Positions 32,534-43,875 of a stretch of 63,694 bases of DNA are shown here, piece by piece. The translations under genes and the position numbers were made by a program. The DNA is from Candolleomyces eurysporus (lineage: Eukaryota > Basidiomycota > Agaricomycetes > Agaricales > Psathyrellaceae): positions 1 through 63,694 of the forward strand of contig JANBPK010001072.1 of NCBI GenBank assembly GCA_027579435.1. Reading direction: 5' to 3'. The notes beneath the pieces are model-generated. The model was not told the DNA's origin. It searched no databases and saw only the letters and a program-made list of their open reading frames with translations. The first letter of the stretch is position 1. Each line of letters starts with the position of its first letter.

Positions 32534-33137
32534 ATGCGTACCAATTTCATCTCCACTGGTTTCCTCGTCCTCGCCGTGATGGCTTTCCAAGTATCTGCGG
32601 CACCCGTGGTCAGTCGTTTCTCAAACTGGGGTATAATTGTAGGCGCCGACTTCTTCAGATTTTCACTGTACGCCAGCTATCATTGGAGCCAAACCCCAAC
32701 GTCAGACGAAGCATGCAGGTGAGCGGTAGTTTAGTGGTGTGGGCTTCGCTCTGATGCGTCAACTCCGCTTTGTTAGGGTGATATTTCGGATCTCAAAATG
32801 CGGGAATTGGAGTTTTTGGAAAGGAACCTTGAAGAGGACCTTCTGCCCAGAGCACGGCTGCTTGGGGAGATGAACAGTGGTAAGTCCCATGATTTACATG
32901 TAGGTGTCTCATCCATACCATCTTCTCTCAAAGGAAACCATTGGTTACTCACTCGTTTTTATCTAGCCCTCCGACCTCAGGTTGAGCGGACGCGATCTGC
33001 AAGGCCTTCTCGAGCTTGATGAGCGCGACCTCGAAGACCTTGAGGGCAGGTTCGTCATTCTGCCCATGCTTGCCAAGTGGGGACCGACAGCTATTCGGGC
33101 TGCTCAGGCGGTGTACAAGAAGGTTCGAGGCCAGTAG
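32534..33137 (+). CDS. Short secreted peptide precursor (single C-terminal peptide)
   Basis: Exons 32534-32608, about 32677-32718, 32777-32879 and 32967-33137. Signal peptide starts MRTNFISTGFLVLAVM, clearly that of copies A-F. Exon 2 ends NVRRSMQ. Exon 3 is acidic (LEFLERNLEEDL). The last exon has ELDERDLEDLEGR, then a basic C-terminal segment with Trp-Gly-Pro in its middle (LAKWGPTAIRAAQ) and a Lys-Lys end. Only one basic segment is present, at the C-terminus. Exon 3 to exon 4 is off by one base with the visible GTAAGT and TCTAG sites, so either a base is wrong, an exon border is misjudged, or the gene is frameshifted. Confidence 0.55.
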
Positions 33138-34098
33138 AGTAACCGAGTAGAGAGCCGTTGATATGTGCCATCGCGCAGAGCGCGAAGTTGCTTAGAATAG
33201 AAAGAATTTCATACTTTATTCTACATCCCATTTTTATACTCGAGCGTGAAGTCAAGGTTTGCAGGAGACAATCCTAAAGATTATAATCGATGGTGTTAAA
33301 TGTCCACGAAAGAGTTTACGGTCGCATTTAATACACTATTGGAAGAGAATTGCCAAAGGGTTAATCACTCGGAATACGGCTCGAGGTCGTGCCTGACACA
33401 TTATTCCCCGCGTGCAAAGGCGTTAAGCCAAACTCAAGTTGATTCCGCAAATGGCGGTAATACCAACGCCAAGGGAGTCTCATCTCGTTAGGTAGCATCG
33501 TGACCTCGTAATTGACAAATCGATTTCAATGGAATGACGAAAAATAATTTCACGATGGAGATGATACATCTGTGCGGAATGTGCGGGTATGATTGAAGGA
33601 GTGATTGCAAATATTCAGACAGTCTATCTAATCAAAATGTTACGGGAGGGGGCATATCGTCTGGTAGATGGACAGAGAGTCGGCGTCAATATCATACCCA
33701 CTTCCGTGTCGGATCGCTTCGGCGGAGTCACTGGACTCCTGCCCCATTATACCGTCGAAGGAAAAGCATGCATAACTTGTGTATGTATCAGTCGTAGAAA
33801 CAAGATCACAGGCAGAGAAAGTAAGATTGAAGCTCACGCCCTCGGAGAGCTACAATAAACGTCAGTAGCCTGTTGATAATCAACAAAGGATGTGTCACCT
33901 AGCAGGGCTATGTTCACAAGCCTTTCAGCAGCCGATAAGGAAGGACCCTCTGGCACCCATAGCCTTCGCCTAAGTAACCTGATGAACAGATACGAACAGC
34001 GGGAAGTAGACAGCAATCAACACACCGGTGGTGATGAAAGAAATTGAAGATGTTGCTTGATGCACCTACAAGTCCACTGAGCCAAACACTTCTGTAGG
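33138..34098. other. Intergenic region before the 34326 gene
   Basis: No gene seen. 33960-34090 resembles the upstream sequence of the 32534 gene (CCTGATGAACAGAT, GCACCTACAA.). The rest is AT-rich and unmatched within the window. Confidence 0.4.
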
Positions 34099-34099
34099 G

Positions 34100-34195
34100 T
34101 ATAAAGCGAGCGTGGATTGAAGAGTTTGAAGCCAAGAAGCAGGTCTTCTCTCATTCTCTTACTCTCCCAACCCCATTATCAGCAGGGCCGGTCCC
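34100..34195 (+). promoter_or_regulatory. Promoter and 5' leader element of the 34326 gene
   Basis: TATAAAG at 34100-34106, AAGAAGCAGGTCTTCTCTC from about 34134, and AGGGCCGGTCCC at 34184-34195, 131 bases before the ATG. Confidence 0.6.
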
Positions 34196-34325
34196 TAAAA
34201 AGAGCAGACACTTTCAACAAATAAAGAAATCTATCCTTCAAATACACCTTTCAACCTCAAATAGCCGGTAAGTCGACATTGTACCCAGGACTGAAGCAGG
34301 AAAACTGAGGAATGCTGTGGTAGAA

Positions 34326-35353
34326 ATGCGTGCCAACATCATCTGCGCTGGTTCTCTCGCCCTCGCCATGACTCTCCAAGCCGATGCAGCACCTACCCAG
34401 AACTGGAAGCGTGCGCTCGAAGTTAGTACCAGCCTCCATTGTGAACTATCAATCTCCATGGATCTTAATTCACTTGGTTGTGATCTTTAGCTGGACCTCT
34501 CAGAAATCGACAACCGAGCTTTCGACCTGCTGGACGAAAGAGATGCCCGCAATCTCGGTCAAAGATTCATAAACAAAGTCAGTGCGTTCGTCAAGTCCCC
34601 CACCGTCCAGGCCATAGGTTCTGCCGTTGGCTCGACCCTTTTNGACGGCTGCTGTGGGCCGAGTGATCAAGAGAAGTCCAGAGGTATGTCGTGTTCGAAC
34701 GTTTTGGTTACCAATGAGCTTGAGAGCTCAAATCTGGTCACGATTCCCTTCTAGCTGGACCTCTCCGAGATAGAAAATCGCGACTTCGATCTCGACGAGC
34801 TCGAGGAACGAGAACCTCAACGAGGGAGGCCTGCTCCAAGGCCCGCCGCCAGGTCCGGGATGAATCTCCCGTCGACTAACGCCATGGCCAACACTCTCAA
34901 GAGAGTTGGTTCATCTCCCACTGCTGGCAGGGTCCTTCAAACCGCAGCCCGGGGGGCTCGGAGGATAATCACTTCGCCTACCGTGAAGAACTTGGCCGCG
35001 GGAGCTGGCAGATTCATTGGCCGTCTGATTGGACCGAGGAGCTTGGAGGCACGTATTTCAAGATTCTCTCCGCTGATCGCATGCTGATGCAGGACGCGTT
35101 TAATCAGGGTGACTTTACCGAACTCAGTGCTCGTGACCTTGAGCTTCTCGAACAGTTGCTCCAACGAAGGGAGTTTGGCGGAAGCGTTGGCCCTATGAAA
35201 CGAGGGTTTAATGTAAGCGTCAGCGCACTATTGCATAAGAATTGTCTAACGCACCCATTCCAGCCGGCGGATGAGCTCGAGCTCAATGAACGCGCCTTGG
35301 ACGTTCTTCTGGAGCTGGTGACAAGGGATCTTGAGCTGAACGAGCTCGACTGA
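34326..35353 (+). CDS. Modular secreted peptide precursor (copy J)
   Basis: Exons 34326-34421, 34491-34683, 34755-35048, 35093-35212 and 35264-35353, about 263 residues if the N at 34643 is a false insertion. The signal peptide (MRANIICAGSLALAM) and the pro-piece ending WKRALE share one exon, unlike the other copies. Module 1 starts LDLSEIDNRAFDLLDER, has a basic segment with FVKSPTVQ and ends KRSPE. Module 2 starts LDLSEIENRDFDLDELEER, then a long Arg/Pro/Ala-rich region with two SPT motifs, ending PRSLE. Two acidic tail exons follow (ELSARDLELLEQLL, LELNERALDVLLELV). The third intron needs a GC donor (GAG|GCACGT); the relic copy has GTACGT at this place. A convergent membrane-protein gene follows and was duplicated with it. 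Confidence 0.72.
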
Positions 35354-35497
35354 GGTGATAGACTGCCATTAGTGTTGCTGGAATAACATCGTCTTTCCTT
35401 TTGTCAAATTCGTCCCTATATGGTGTCAAATCGACTGCGAGGACGCGACTTGCATAATTGCCAGTAAAGGAGGCCGTTTGATCGTATCCTAATACAT

Positions 35498-36762
35498 TCA
35501 CTTGTCTTTGGTCTCTGAATCCGAAGCATTCTGTGTACGAGGGCGAAGCACATAGGGAGCCGTGACGCCAACTGAAGCGAACGGGCTAGCGACGAGGAGG
35601 TAGATGGTAGTGAAGAGATTGAGAGTCGTCGAAGAGACCACAATCCAGATCACGAATGAGATCGTGGTCCAAACAACGTCCCAGCCGATGGAAGACTGGG
35701 CAGGGTGCGAATGGAGGGTTATCCAAGCAGCTCTGAAAAGTGCATATGGTGATTGATCGATTTCTGGGAGAACGCTCGCTGCATTGAGTACGGTGCGGGA
35801 CCGAATGGGAATTGAACATAGGAAAACGGCGCGATAGAAAATGCTGAGGCTGAAACCTGTTTTGGTCGCCTTCAGTGGCGAAACGGAAAGCAGTGGTAGC
35901 ACGATGAGGACATGCATGATTAAAAGATTGGGGAGGAAAGTCTTCTCGTCGGTGAAGGGACTGATTGGGATTGTCGCCAGAGAAATGAAAACAGGGACCC
36001 ATAGTTTTGCCGGCACAGCAATACTACCCTCCCGACGAGGTTGAGGTTTCCCAGAAAGGAGCGCGATGTAGAACAGATTGGAAGCCACTGATATAGCGAC
36101 GACTTGGCCCAAGAGCATATACGCCCATACGTGCTTGATTTGATGATGTGACCCTGAGGCGGCTGGTCAAAGATGCGAAACCGACAGACTCCGGCTGCGA
36201 AAGCTTACCTTCGACATAGAGAAAGATCGTCCATGCTCCGACCGTGAACAAGCAGAGTTGCTCGCTCCACCACCAATTCATTTTGCCGAAGCAGACTGCA
36301 GCCCAAGCTTCCTCGAAAAGTGAGGTTTCGCAAAGCCAGTTGGCGACACGTATGAGAATGCCGGAGGACGCGGCGATGCCATTCTTGGCCTCGAAGTTCG
36401 AAAAGCTCCACTGTACACGGGAATGTTAGTCTTGGTAGAGAAACGATACTCAAATATACACACAGCCATATATTGGAACATGTCTGGCGTAAAATTAGTC
36501 TTTGGATTGAGAAGTCCGAACAATCCCAACACTCACAAAACCAGGTGTGGGCGAATGAAGCCGCCGTGAGAATCCAGAACAGATCAATCAGAGAGCTTTT
36601 GCGCCCCCTCTCATTCTGGGAGGAAGCAATTTGGATACTGTCCAAGACGCGAGTGAAAAGCCACAGGATGAGGGCGAAATACGAGGTGAAGATACCAAGC
36701 GCCAGCAATTGTTGCGGACCCAGGGCGGCAACTTCGGCAATGAGGTCCTGAAGCATATCCAT
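35498..36762 (-). CDS. Polytopic membrane protein of unknown function (copy 1)
   Basis: Exons 36537-36762, 36464-36483 (a 20-base micro-exon), 36209-36410 and 35498-36153, 367 residues. At least seven hydrophobic helices are visible: LLALGIFTSYFALILWLF, the LFWILTAASFAHTW region, QLCLFTVGAWTIFLYV, MLLGQVVAISVASNLFYIAL, the VFISLATIPISPF region, LIMHVLIVLPLLSVSPL, a segment around SIFYRAVFLCSIP, and two near the C-terminus. There is no signal peptide beyond the first helix and no catalytic motif that I recognise. ATG 36756, two codons downstream, is an alternative start used by the paralogue. It faces the peptide gene at 34326. A role in peptide export, self-protection or sensing would be speculation from position only. 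Confidence 0.7.
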
Positions 36763-37160
36763 AGGGTAGGGACCAGATATGACTACACCAAANGGGGGAT
36801 GGGATTCTAATGCCCTTGAGGATGTTCACTGTGAAGCGCCTATCGTGGAGAGCGATCTTTTGCTGGCAGTTGGAGGTCAACACCCTTAGATGTAAGCGCA
36901 TGCAAACAAGCGCAAAGGACGCGTAAACAGTCTACCTTGCACACCAAACCCTGGGCCGTTCCTTTCAATCATGCACCGCCGTTCTCAGCGATTGCCCGGA
37001 ACGGAACATGAGTCTTCTTTACTTTTTGTTTTTTGAATTCCCCTCAAGCCGCACTGACGCCGGCATTGACGGACTAAGGAGATGGACGTCGATTGATACT
37101 ACGACTCGCCCGCCGTAATGTGCGGTGCGGTTGGGTCCAAATTCTCCAGAACGGGTCGCC

Positions 37161-37759
37161 ATGACTCTCCAAGCCTCTACAGCACCTATTCACAGCTGGA
37201 ATTGTGTGCTCAAAGTTAGTACCAGCCTCCATTACGAACTTATGAATCTCCATGAATCTTAACTACCGTGATGAACTTTGGCCAGGAGCTGGTAGAGCTA
37301 TGAGCCGTGCGATCGGGTCGAGGAGCCTAAAGGTACGTTCTTCAAGGTTCTCCTCGCTGCTTCCATGCTGATGTTGGACGCGTTTAAACAAAGTGATATC
37401 CCGGAACTCAGTACTCGCGACCTTGAGCTCCTCGAGCAGTTGTTTTAAGAGAGGGAGTTTCACCTGCCTCAGTTATATGAGCGGCAGAAGCCCCATCGCC
37501 AGCTAACAGGTTCATGAACTAGGTCAAAACTCGCAGATTCTCAAGGATTTCGGGAAGAGTGTGGCCAGTGGCGCCTTGACCGATGTTGCTGGAAGGGTCA
37601 GCCCTGTGAGCCGGTGTAAGTGTCGGTGCCCCACTCTATAAGATTGTCCAACGCACCTTAGACTATCTCAGCGGCAGATGAGCTTGAGCTCAATGAACGC
37701 GATTTAGACATCCATCCTGAGCTAGTGAACAATGACCTTGAGCTAACAACCTCGACTGA
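37161..37759 (+). pseudogene. Decayed copy of the 34326 peptide precursor
   Basis: Scattered matches in order: the second half of the signal peptide and TQNW-like exon end (37161-37215), the end of module 2 (AGAGRAM.RAIGSRSLK-like, about 37285-37334), the first tail exon (about 37380-37448, stopped by TAA) and the second tail exon (37675-37759, with an internal stop). Module 1 and most of module 2 are deleted. The GT donor after module 2 is intact here, unlike the GC of the parent. Confidence 0.7.
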
Positions 37760-37909
37760 GCCGATACTAAAGGAGGGGGCTGCCTTTAGTGATTCTGCAA
37801 TAGAACCATCTTTCCTCAACTCCGTTTCTGTATGTTGGTGAGCCGACTCAAAGGATGTAACTGGTATACTGCTAACAAAGCGAATCATTTGACCGTGTCC
37901 ACAATACAT

Positions 37910-39125
37910 TCAGTCGTCTTTGGTTTCCAAATCCCAAGGCATACGAGGGGAAAGCATGTAGGGCTCAATGCCAGAGGACAGATGACTGGTTGAAGCGAAC
38001 AGCGTCCAGATCTCGAATGAGATCCAGGCCCAAAGTACGTCCCAGACAATGGGCGACGCAACAGGGTGTGAGTGGGAGTGCGTCCACAAATTTCTGAGGC
38101 CCACATACAGCGATTGATTATCTTCTGGGAGAACGCTAGACATATCCCGTGTGGTGCGAATTCGAAGGGGAATGTAACATAGGAAGATAGCGAGGTAGCA
38201 GTACACAAGGGTGAGGCCTACTGTAGTGGTCTTCTCCAGTGGTGAAACGGAGAGGAGTGGTAGCACAGTGAGAACGTGCATGATCAGACGATTGGGAAGG
38301 AAGGTCTTCTCGTCAGTGAAGGGGCTGATTTGGATTGCCGCCATCGAAAGGAAAACAGGGATCCATAGTTTCGCTGGCACAGCGACTTCCCAATCCTTCC
38401 GAAGAGGTCGAGGTTTCGCGGAAAGGAGCGCAATGCAGAATAGACTGTAGGCCGATGATATGGCGACAATTTGGCTCAACAGCATAAAGGCCCATATGTG
38501 CTTGATTTGGTGACGTGAACCTGGGGAAACTGATCAAAGATGCGAAACTGAAGGACTCCGGCTGCAAAACCTTACCTTCGACGTAGAAAAAAACCTCCCA
38601 TATTCCGACTATGAAAACCCAGAGTTGCTCACCCCACCACCAACTCATCTGGCCGAAGCAGATTTCTCTCAAAGCTTCCTTATAAAGTGAGGTTTCGCAA
38701 AGCCAGTTGGCGACACGTGTGAGACTGCCGGAGGACGAGACGATGCCATTCTTGGCTTCGAAGCTCGAAAAACTCCACTATACGTGGAAGTGTCAAAGCC
38801 GTGGCAGAGAAATGATACTTGAAGATACACACAGCCATATATTGGAACATGTCTGCCGTTAGATTAGCCTTTGGATTGAGAAATCCGAACAATCCGAATA
38901 CTCACAAAACCAGGTGTGGACGAAAGAAGCCACTGTAACAATCCAAAACAAATAAATCAAGGAGCTTTTGCGCCTCTTTTTATCCTGGGATGAAGCAATT
39001 TGGATACTGTCCAAGACGAGAGTGAAAAGCCACAAGATGAGGGCGAAATACGAGGCACAGATGCCAAGCGATAACAATTGTTGTGGGCTGAGGGCGGCAA
39101 CTTCAGCAATGAGATCCTGAAGCAT
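37910..39125 (-). CDS. Polytopic membrane protein of unknown function (copy 2)
   Basis: Exons 38906-39125, 38833-38852 (20 bases), 38576-38777 and 37910-38520, 350 residues. Paralogue of 35498-36762 with all introns at the same places, including the micro-exon. Helices and the SPF.DEKTFLPN and LPLLSVSPLE motifs are kept; the C-terminal helix region is shorter. No broken frame is seen, so this copy has stayed intact while the peptide gene duplicated with it (37161-37759) decayed. No family recognised. Confidence 0.7.
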
Positions 39126-40430
39126 ATCAGTAGGCTAGAAGCTAGATCTGGCTCTTTATACGAAAGATGGGATTCTACTGTTCTTGAGGATGAATCAAGG
39201 ATGAAGGTTCATAAAGCGCGCCGCCTCATGTCGGAGTGACCCTTTGCTGGCAGGCCAACACGCTTAGGTGTAAGCACATGTAAATAAGCGCAAAGAACGC
39301 GTAAATAGATTCCCCCCTCACGAAACCCCTGGGCCCTTTCCTTTCAACTACGTACCACCATTCTCAGCGGTTGCCCGTAATCAGAGCCATCCTCCAGAAA
39401 TTGGCTTCTGTCAGGCCGCACTAGACCCGACATCGACAAACTTAGGAGGCCATCTGATCCCCCGCGCCAATATGAGGCGCAGGTGGGTCAACATTCCCCA
39501 GGAGCGAAAACGGGGATGTCATAAGTAACGCGTAACGCATCACAATGTTCTTGTAGATTGGAAGCCTCTATATTCAGCCCTCTATAGCCTGATGTTAATG
39601 CCTCACTCGCCCACGGAGGCCGGTATAGATGCGGGGGTACCTCCTGACAAGGCAGGACAAGCAGGACAGTTCAAGATCTGTCAGCTTTGCTGCTTCCTTT
39701 TTTGCCGGCTACATGGTAAGAGCCTGACTTCCTTCACATTCTCAGGTTGAAACTGCTGCACATGTCCCCGCTTCCTTCTAATAATGCCTCGGAAGCACTC
39801 AACGTGGCGCAGTCCCCGAAAATCAGGTGCGCCTAAGGGATGGCGGATTTCCGCCTGCTATGTCCTCCGGGATAGCTGAATGACATCGTATCATGCTCTT
39901 ACGACTGGGATGGGGCGTGAACATACTAGAGCACGGTTTCAAAGTCACATTCATTCAATGGCGCACGAGTGTTATCATGATGCAAGAGAGGCAAATCACT
40001 CGTTACTGGACGACCCATATCGAGGTAAGCTCTACAAAGCCCGACATGTTTGACCGGGTTCATTTACAGGACGGGTGTATCATGGGACTTCGTTTGATAC
40101 TACCTTATCGTCGCTTCCAACAAAATCGGAGCCCTCCTGTTTGTTTTCTTCTGAAGAAGACCATACTCGATAAGGTACGGCGTATTGCGAAGCGCGAGAA
40201 CTCGTGTAGCATGCGCACAGACTTGGAGGTTGACACGCCAAGCGCCCACGATATGTCGATCAGAAGGATCCACGCGTAGACCATCTTCTGTGCTACAAAC
40301 GTGCCCCCAGCGTGCCCCTAGGCGCGGAATATAAATTGTTGTCCCTCTCGGACTCCAGTCACTGGATCGTCGATCCTTCGCCACTGACTTGGCGGGAAGA
40401 CACATTGCTCAGCGGCTCCGAGCTCTTAGG
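39126..40430. other. Intergenic region
   Basis: 39126-39380 repeats the upstream region of copy 1 of the membrane protein (36763-37000). The rest shows no gene; an open frame at 39893-40279 has no recognisable motif. Confidence 0.35.
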
Positions 40431-42748
40431 ATGGTCTCCTTCTCGTCTTTCGTTCTATTATCGCTGATAGGCGCCGCTCTCGGAATAGGCAACGACTGGA
40501 GCGAACCCTGCCTGGACGGTGTCTGCTTCTACGGTGGGTTGCATTATTTTCTTTTTCTCTTATCGAGATTTTGCTGACCATGCATGGGGGACGCAGACCT
40601 CAAAGCGTCAGACTCAGGAGCTGCATCTGGTACCCTCAAGATCGTACGTTTTGGGAGTGTCTATTCTGTATGCTTCTCGCTGAGATTTGAGGCAGTGGGG
40701 CTCAGCAGATTCAATCACTGACATCACCGCTGCTGCGGGCTGGGAGATTCTGGATTGTCAGGAGGACTCGCTCTCCCAGGATATCCGCTTGGTCTGCAGC
40801 GACGAGTCAAAATGTCATCATCTATTCCGGAACATCGGTGCAGTCGGCAAGATTGCGCGTCTTCCGGACAGCGTAAGTGCATTCTGCCTACACATTGAAC
40901 ACTTCAGTGACCCGGCATATCCAGTGTGGCAAGAACGCCTTCGCTCATATTTCTCGAGCATGGCTCCCGCAGGATCAGTCTATCCCTGAGCGTATTGCCA
41001 GTCGTCTGGTGAAACGTGATGGCACTCTGCCTGAGGTCCAAGCTTTGCACATCGACACAGATTTCGCTGCAGGCGACACCGAGGGGTACGAAGCTGGCCG
41101 TGTTCTGGCCTTTATATCGCTGACAATCCCTACAGACTTGATCCTGTCTACTTCGCCATTCAAGCTGCCAATATTCCCGGCGCTGAGGAGTTGACGCTTC
41201 CTTCCTCGTCGAGAATTAAGGGAAGGGATGAATCTACCTTCGTCGAGGACGCATTATACTGTGAGATGTTCCATAATATCTATTTTCTCGCCCAACTCAT
41301 CCTCGGTATCAGCTGTGTCGGGCCTTTTCGACTTTGAATGGGATTACACTAAGAATATCAGAATTGTCGACATTAACAGATCGTGGAACATCTTCGACCA
41401 GCAGCTGACCTGTCCCAACTATTCCGGTCGTCTTAGAATGGACGTCTCTGCTCAAGTCAGCGCTGCAGCCGCAATAGGGGTTGCTGTCGAGGGAAAAATC
41501 ATTCCACCGAAGATCACCGATTTTGCTCTGATAGCAGGTATATTCTTACATTCAATTAAGCCATTGCCCTACTCACCTGCATGCACTAGCGCTCAATGCA
41601 AATCTCAACGGCGCTTTGAACCTGAATGGTGGTCTTACAGGATCTTTCAGCACTGGCAACGTGAAGTTGTACGAAATTGGGGTTCCCGGTCTCTCCTTCC
41701 CAGGGTGTGCACGATGATCTATCCATGAGTTGATCCTTGCTCTGACACTGGTCTTATTAGAATTCTCACAATTGGACCGACGTTCCGCATCGACGCCTCT
41801 GCTTCCGCCAGTCTTGATATCAACGCCGATCTTACCGTCGGACTTAACTATGCCATTGAGGAGGCCTCGATGGTATACCCGCCTACCAGCAAGCATGCCA
41901 TCAAGAACGGTGGAACCTTCAAGTTCGTTGACACCCGTATGTTCAACCGGACGCCCTCGCACGACATAGAGTGACTGACGAATTCCTGTGACGTCTAGCT
42001 CTTAAATTGTCGGCTGTACCGTCCGTCAGTGCTAACGGCAGGGTCGAAGCCCATCTCATTCCCAGTCTCAATATGGGTGTCAACGCACTTTCTGGCGCTG
42101 CCTCAGCCTCAGTGTTCCTCAACGTCGACGCGTCCGCCCAGATGAACTTGGCACTGCAAGGCCGGGCTCAGGGTGAGATTATCGTCGGCCGTGAAGAGAC
42201 TCGTGAGCTCGATGGGGCTGCCCCTATCGGCGCGGTGGCCACNACCGACTCTCGAAATTCGTGCCCCTTCGCCCGTTGACGTTGCACCCCGCGCTACTGC
42301 CACTGGAAGTGCTAGCTTTGGAGGATGCTTTGACATCGGAGCCGGGTTGGACGTCAATGTTGGTGCTAGTGCCAAGTTCTTCAATCTGTTCGATCAGAGT
42401 GTCAAGTACGCCCTGTTCAGCAGGGATTGGGAGCTGTACAAGGTGATTTCCCATTTGCTGTCGGTTTGCCTGACTGCTTATCCTAACGTAAATCCTTTTT
42501 TAGAAATGCTTTAGTGCTCAGACTAGACGTCGCGAGTTCAGTCCCTTGGACTCCTATCCTTCTCCCCGTTCTATTGCTGAGCCCGTTACGTTGAGCAAGC
42601 GTCTCGTGTGCCCATCACTGAACCTTCCTCCTTTGCAGTCGCTTGTCGATTCGATGGTAATGGCCGCGAGGTGGGTTTCTCATCTTCTTTTGGTATGTAA
42701 CGCGGTGGAACCTGACAGTTTGCGTTTGTCAGTGTCAAGCAGCTTTAA
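40431..42748 (+). CDS. Large secreted protein of a fungal DUF family (copy 1)
   Basis: Eleven exons: 40431-40533, 40597-40643, 40696-40872, 40925-41085, 41136-41260, 41313-41537, 41590-41704, 41761-41936, 41999-42442, 42504-42670 and 42733-42748, 584 residues once the N at 42243 is treated as false. The signal peptide is followed by a Cys-containing N-terminal part (SEPCLDGVCFY, SITDITAAAGWEILDC, CGKNAFAHIS) and a long beta-rich C-terminal domain with repeated Ala/Asp/Val strands (MDVSAQVSAAAAIGVAVEGKIIPPKI, read in two parts; VPGLSFPG; DINADLTVGLNY). I recall this type as fungal extracellular DUF7223-like proteins, not verified. It probably acts at the cell surface; function unknown. A tandem paralogue follows. 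Confidence 0.75.
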
Positions 42749-43875
42749 CACGTCCTATCCTTTTCGATACCCCGTCGTTAGAGCTCTCGCCTCGATGCGA
42801 ACAGAATTCAAACGCTTATTCTTCTTGTGTACGTCAAGATCTAGTGGAAGGTGGAGTAAAGACTAGACCGCACAGGATCCCGTAAAGACTGGTAGGTCCG
42901 TTGATTTACGGGATGAAGGGTTGTCCCAGATGCTTGAATAAGTTGCAAACGACGAGGTGTGAGGTTGCCGACTCTCCCAGGAACGTGAGCGAATCCTCGA
43001 GCAGAGATATGCCAAGAAATTGCCATCCTTTGAGCCCACAAAAGCAACTGTCAATTTGGCGTCCCTATGATGACGCGACCACACATGCACAAAGCCATCA
43101 ATAGATCACCTATGGTAAATCTTCGATAAACGCCCATTCTCTTCCTCGTCCCATTCCCAAACCGGCCTGGGATTGGTCTATTGGCTACTTCGAACGTGTC
43201 ATATTTGCCTCCAGTATCCACAGTCCGACTCAACGGGCCTCGACGCAGTAATGAAGGAATGAGCTTGGAAAAGTGGATTGAACCGTCGAGTCAATGATCA
43301 TGATCATGAACTTCGTTGGAAGGTACGTACTTATGTGGACACAATGTGGACGCCTGCAGGAATGCAATTATATTGCCGTTGTACCCACACAGCAACTGAT
43401 AGATATCGCTTTCCCAGACATGTTCAGCTGGGAAACTGTTGTCGGTGATCGACGTCCGACCGCTCTTCGAAACCAAAGGGGATCACTATCCAGTGCTAGC
43501 CAGTGTGCTTCCCTGCTTCCAGCATCCAACCACCAGATAAATCATCAGGAGGACCATATGGAGTCTTGTCAGTGTGGTCAAACGAGGGAACCCGTCCTTC
43601 GTCGTTCGTAGCGACCGACATCACTCATCTTGCCTACCGACAAGCGCGCTGAACGCGAGGCCGTGACGTATCCATGCTTTCCAACAGTACGCTCTCTTAG
43701 CAACGGGAAATATTTAAGTGTCAAGATTTCGAAATCGACATTCATTTTCGACCTTCGTTCTCCTTCATTGACGCTGGGCATCTAGTCCCCGTCGCTTTTC
43801 TTTTTGAATTTCTCCCTCTTTTTTTGACCCCGGAAGGTCCGCTCCGTCGTTCTTTTTCCCTTCGTTTTCGGCACT
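42749..43875. other. Intergenic region between the DUF paralogues
   Basis: No gene seen. A pyrimidine-rich stretch (TTTCTTTTTGAATTTCTCCC and following, 43795-43870) immediately precedes the start of the next gene and looks like a core promoter/leader. Confidence 0.35.

Noticed and set aside
895..35353. Mating pheromone precursors
   Set aside because: None of the precursors ends in a CaaX box, and fungal lipopeptide pheromones have no signal peptide.
895..39125. Ribosomally made cyclic peptide (dikaritin/ustiloxin-type) cluster
   Set aside because: Kex2-type repeats fit, but no UstYa-like oxidase (HxxHC motif), tyrosinase or peptidase is seen; the nearby membrane protein lacks these motifs.
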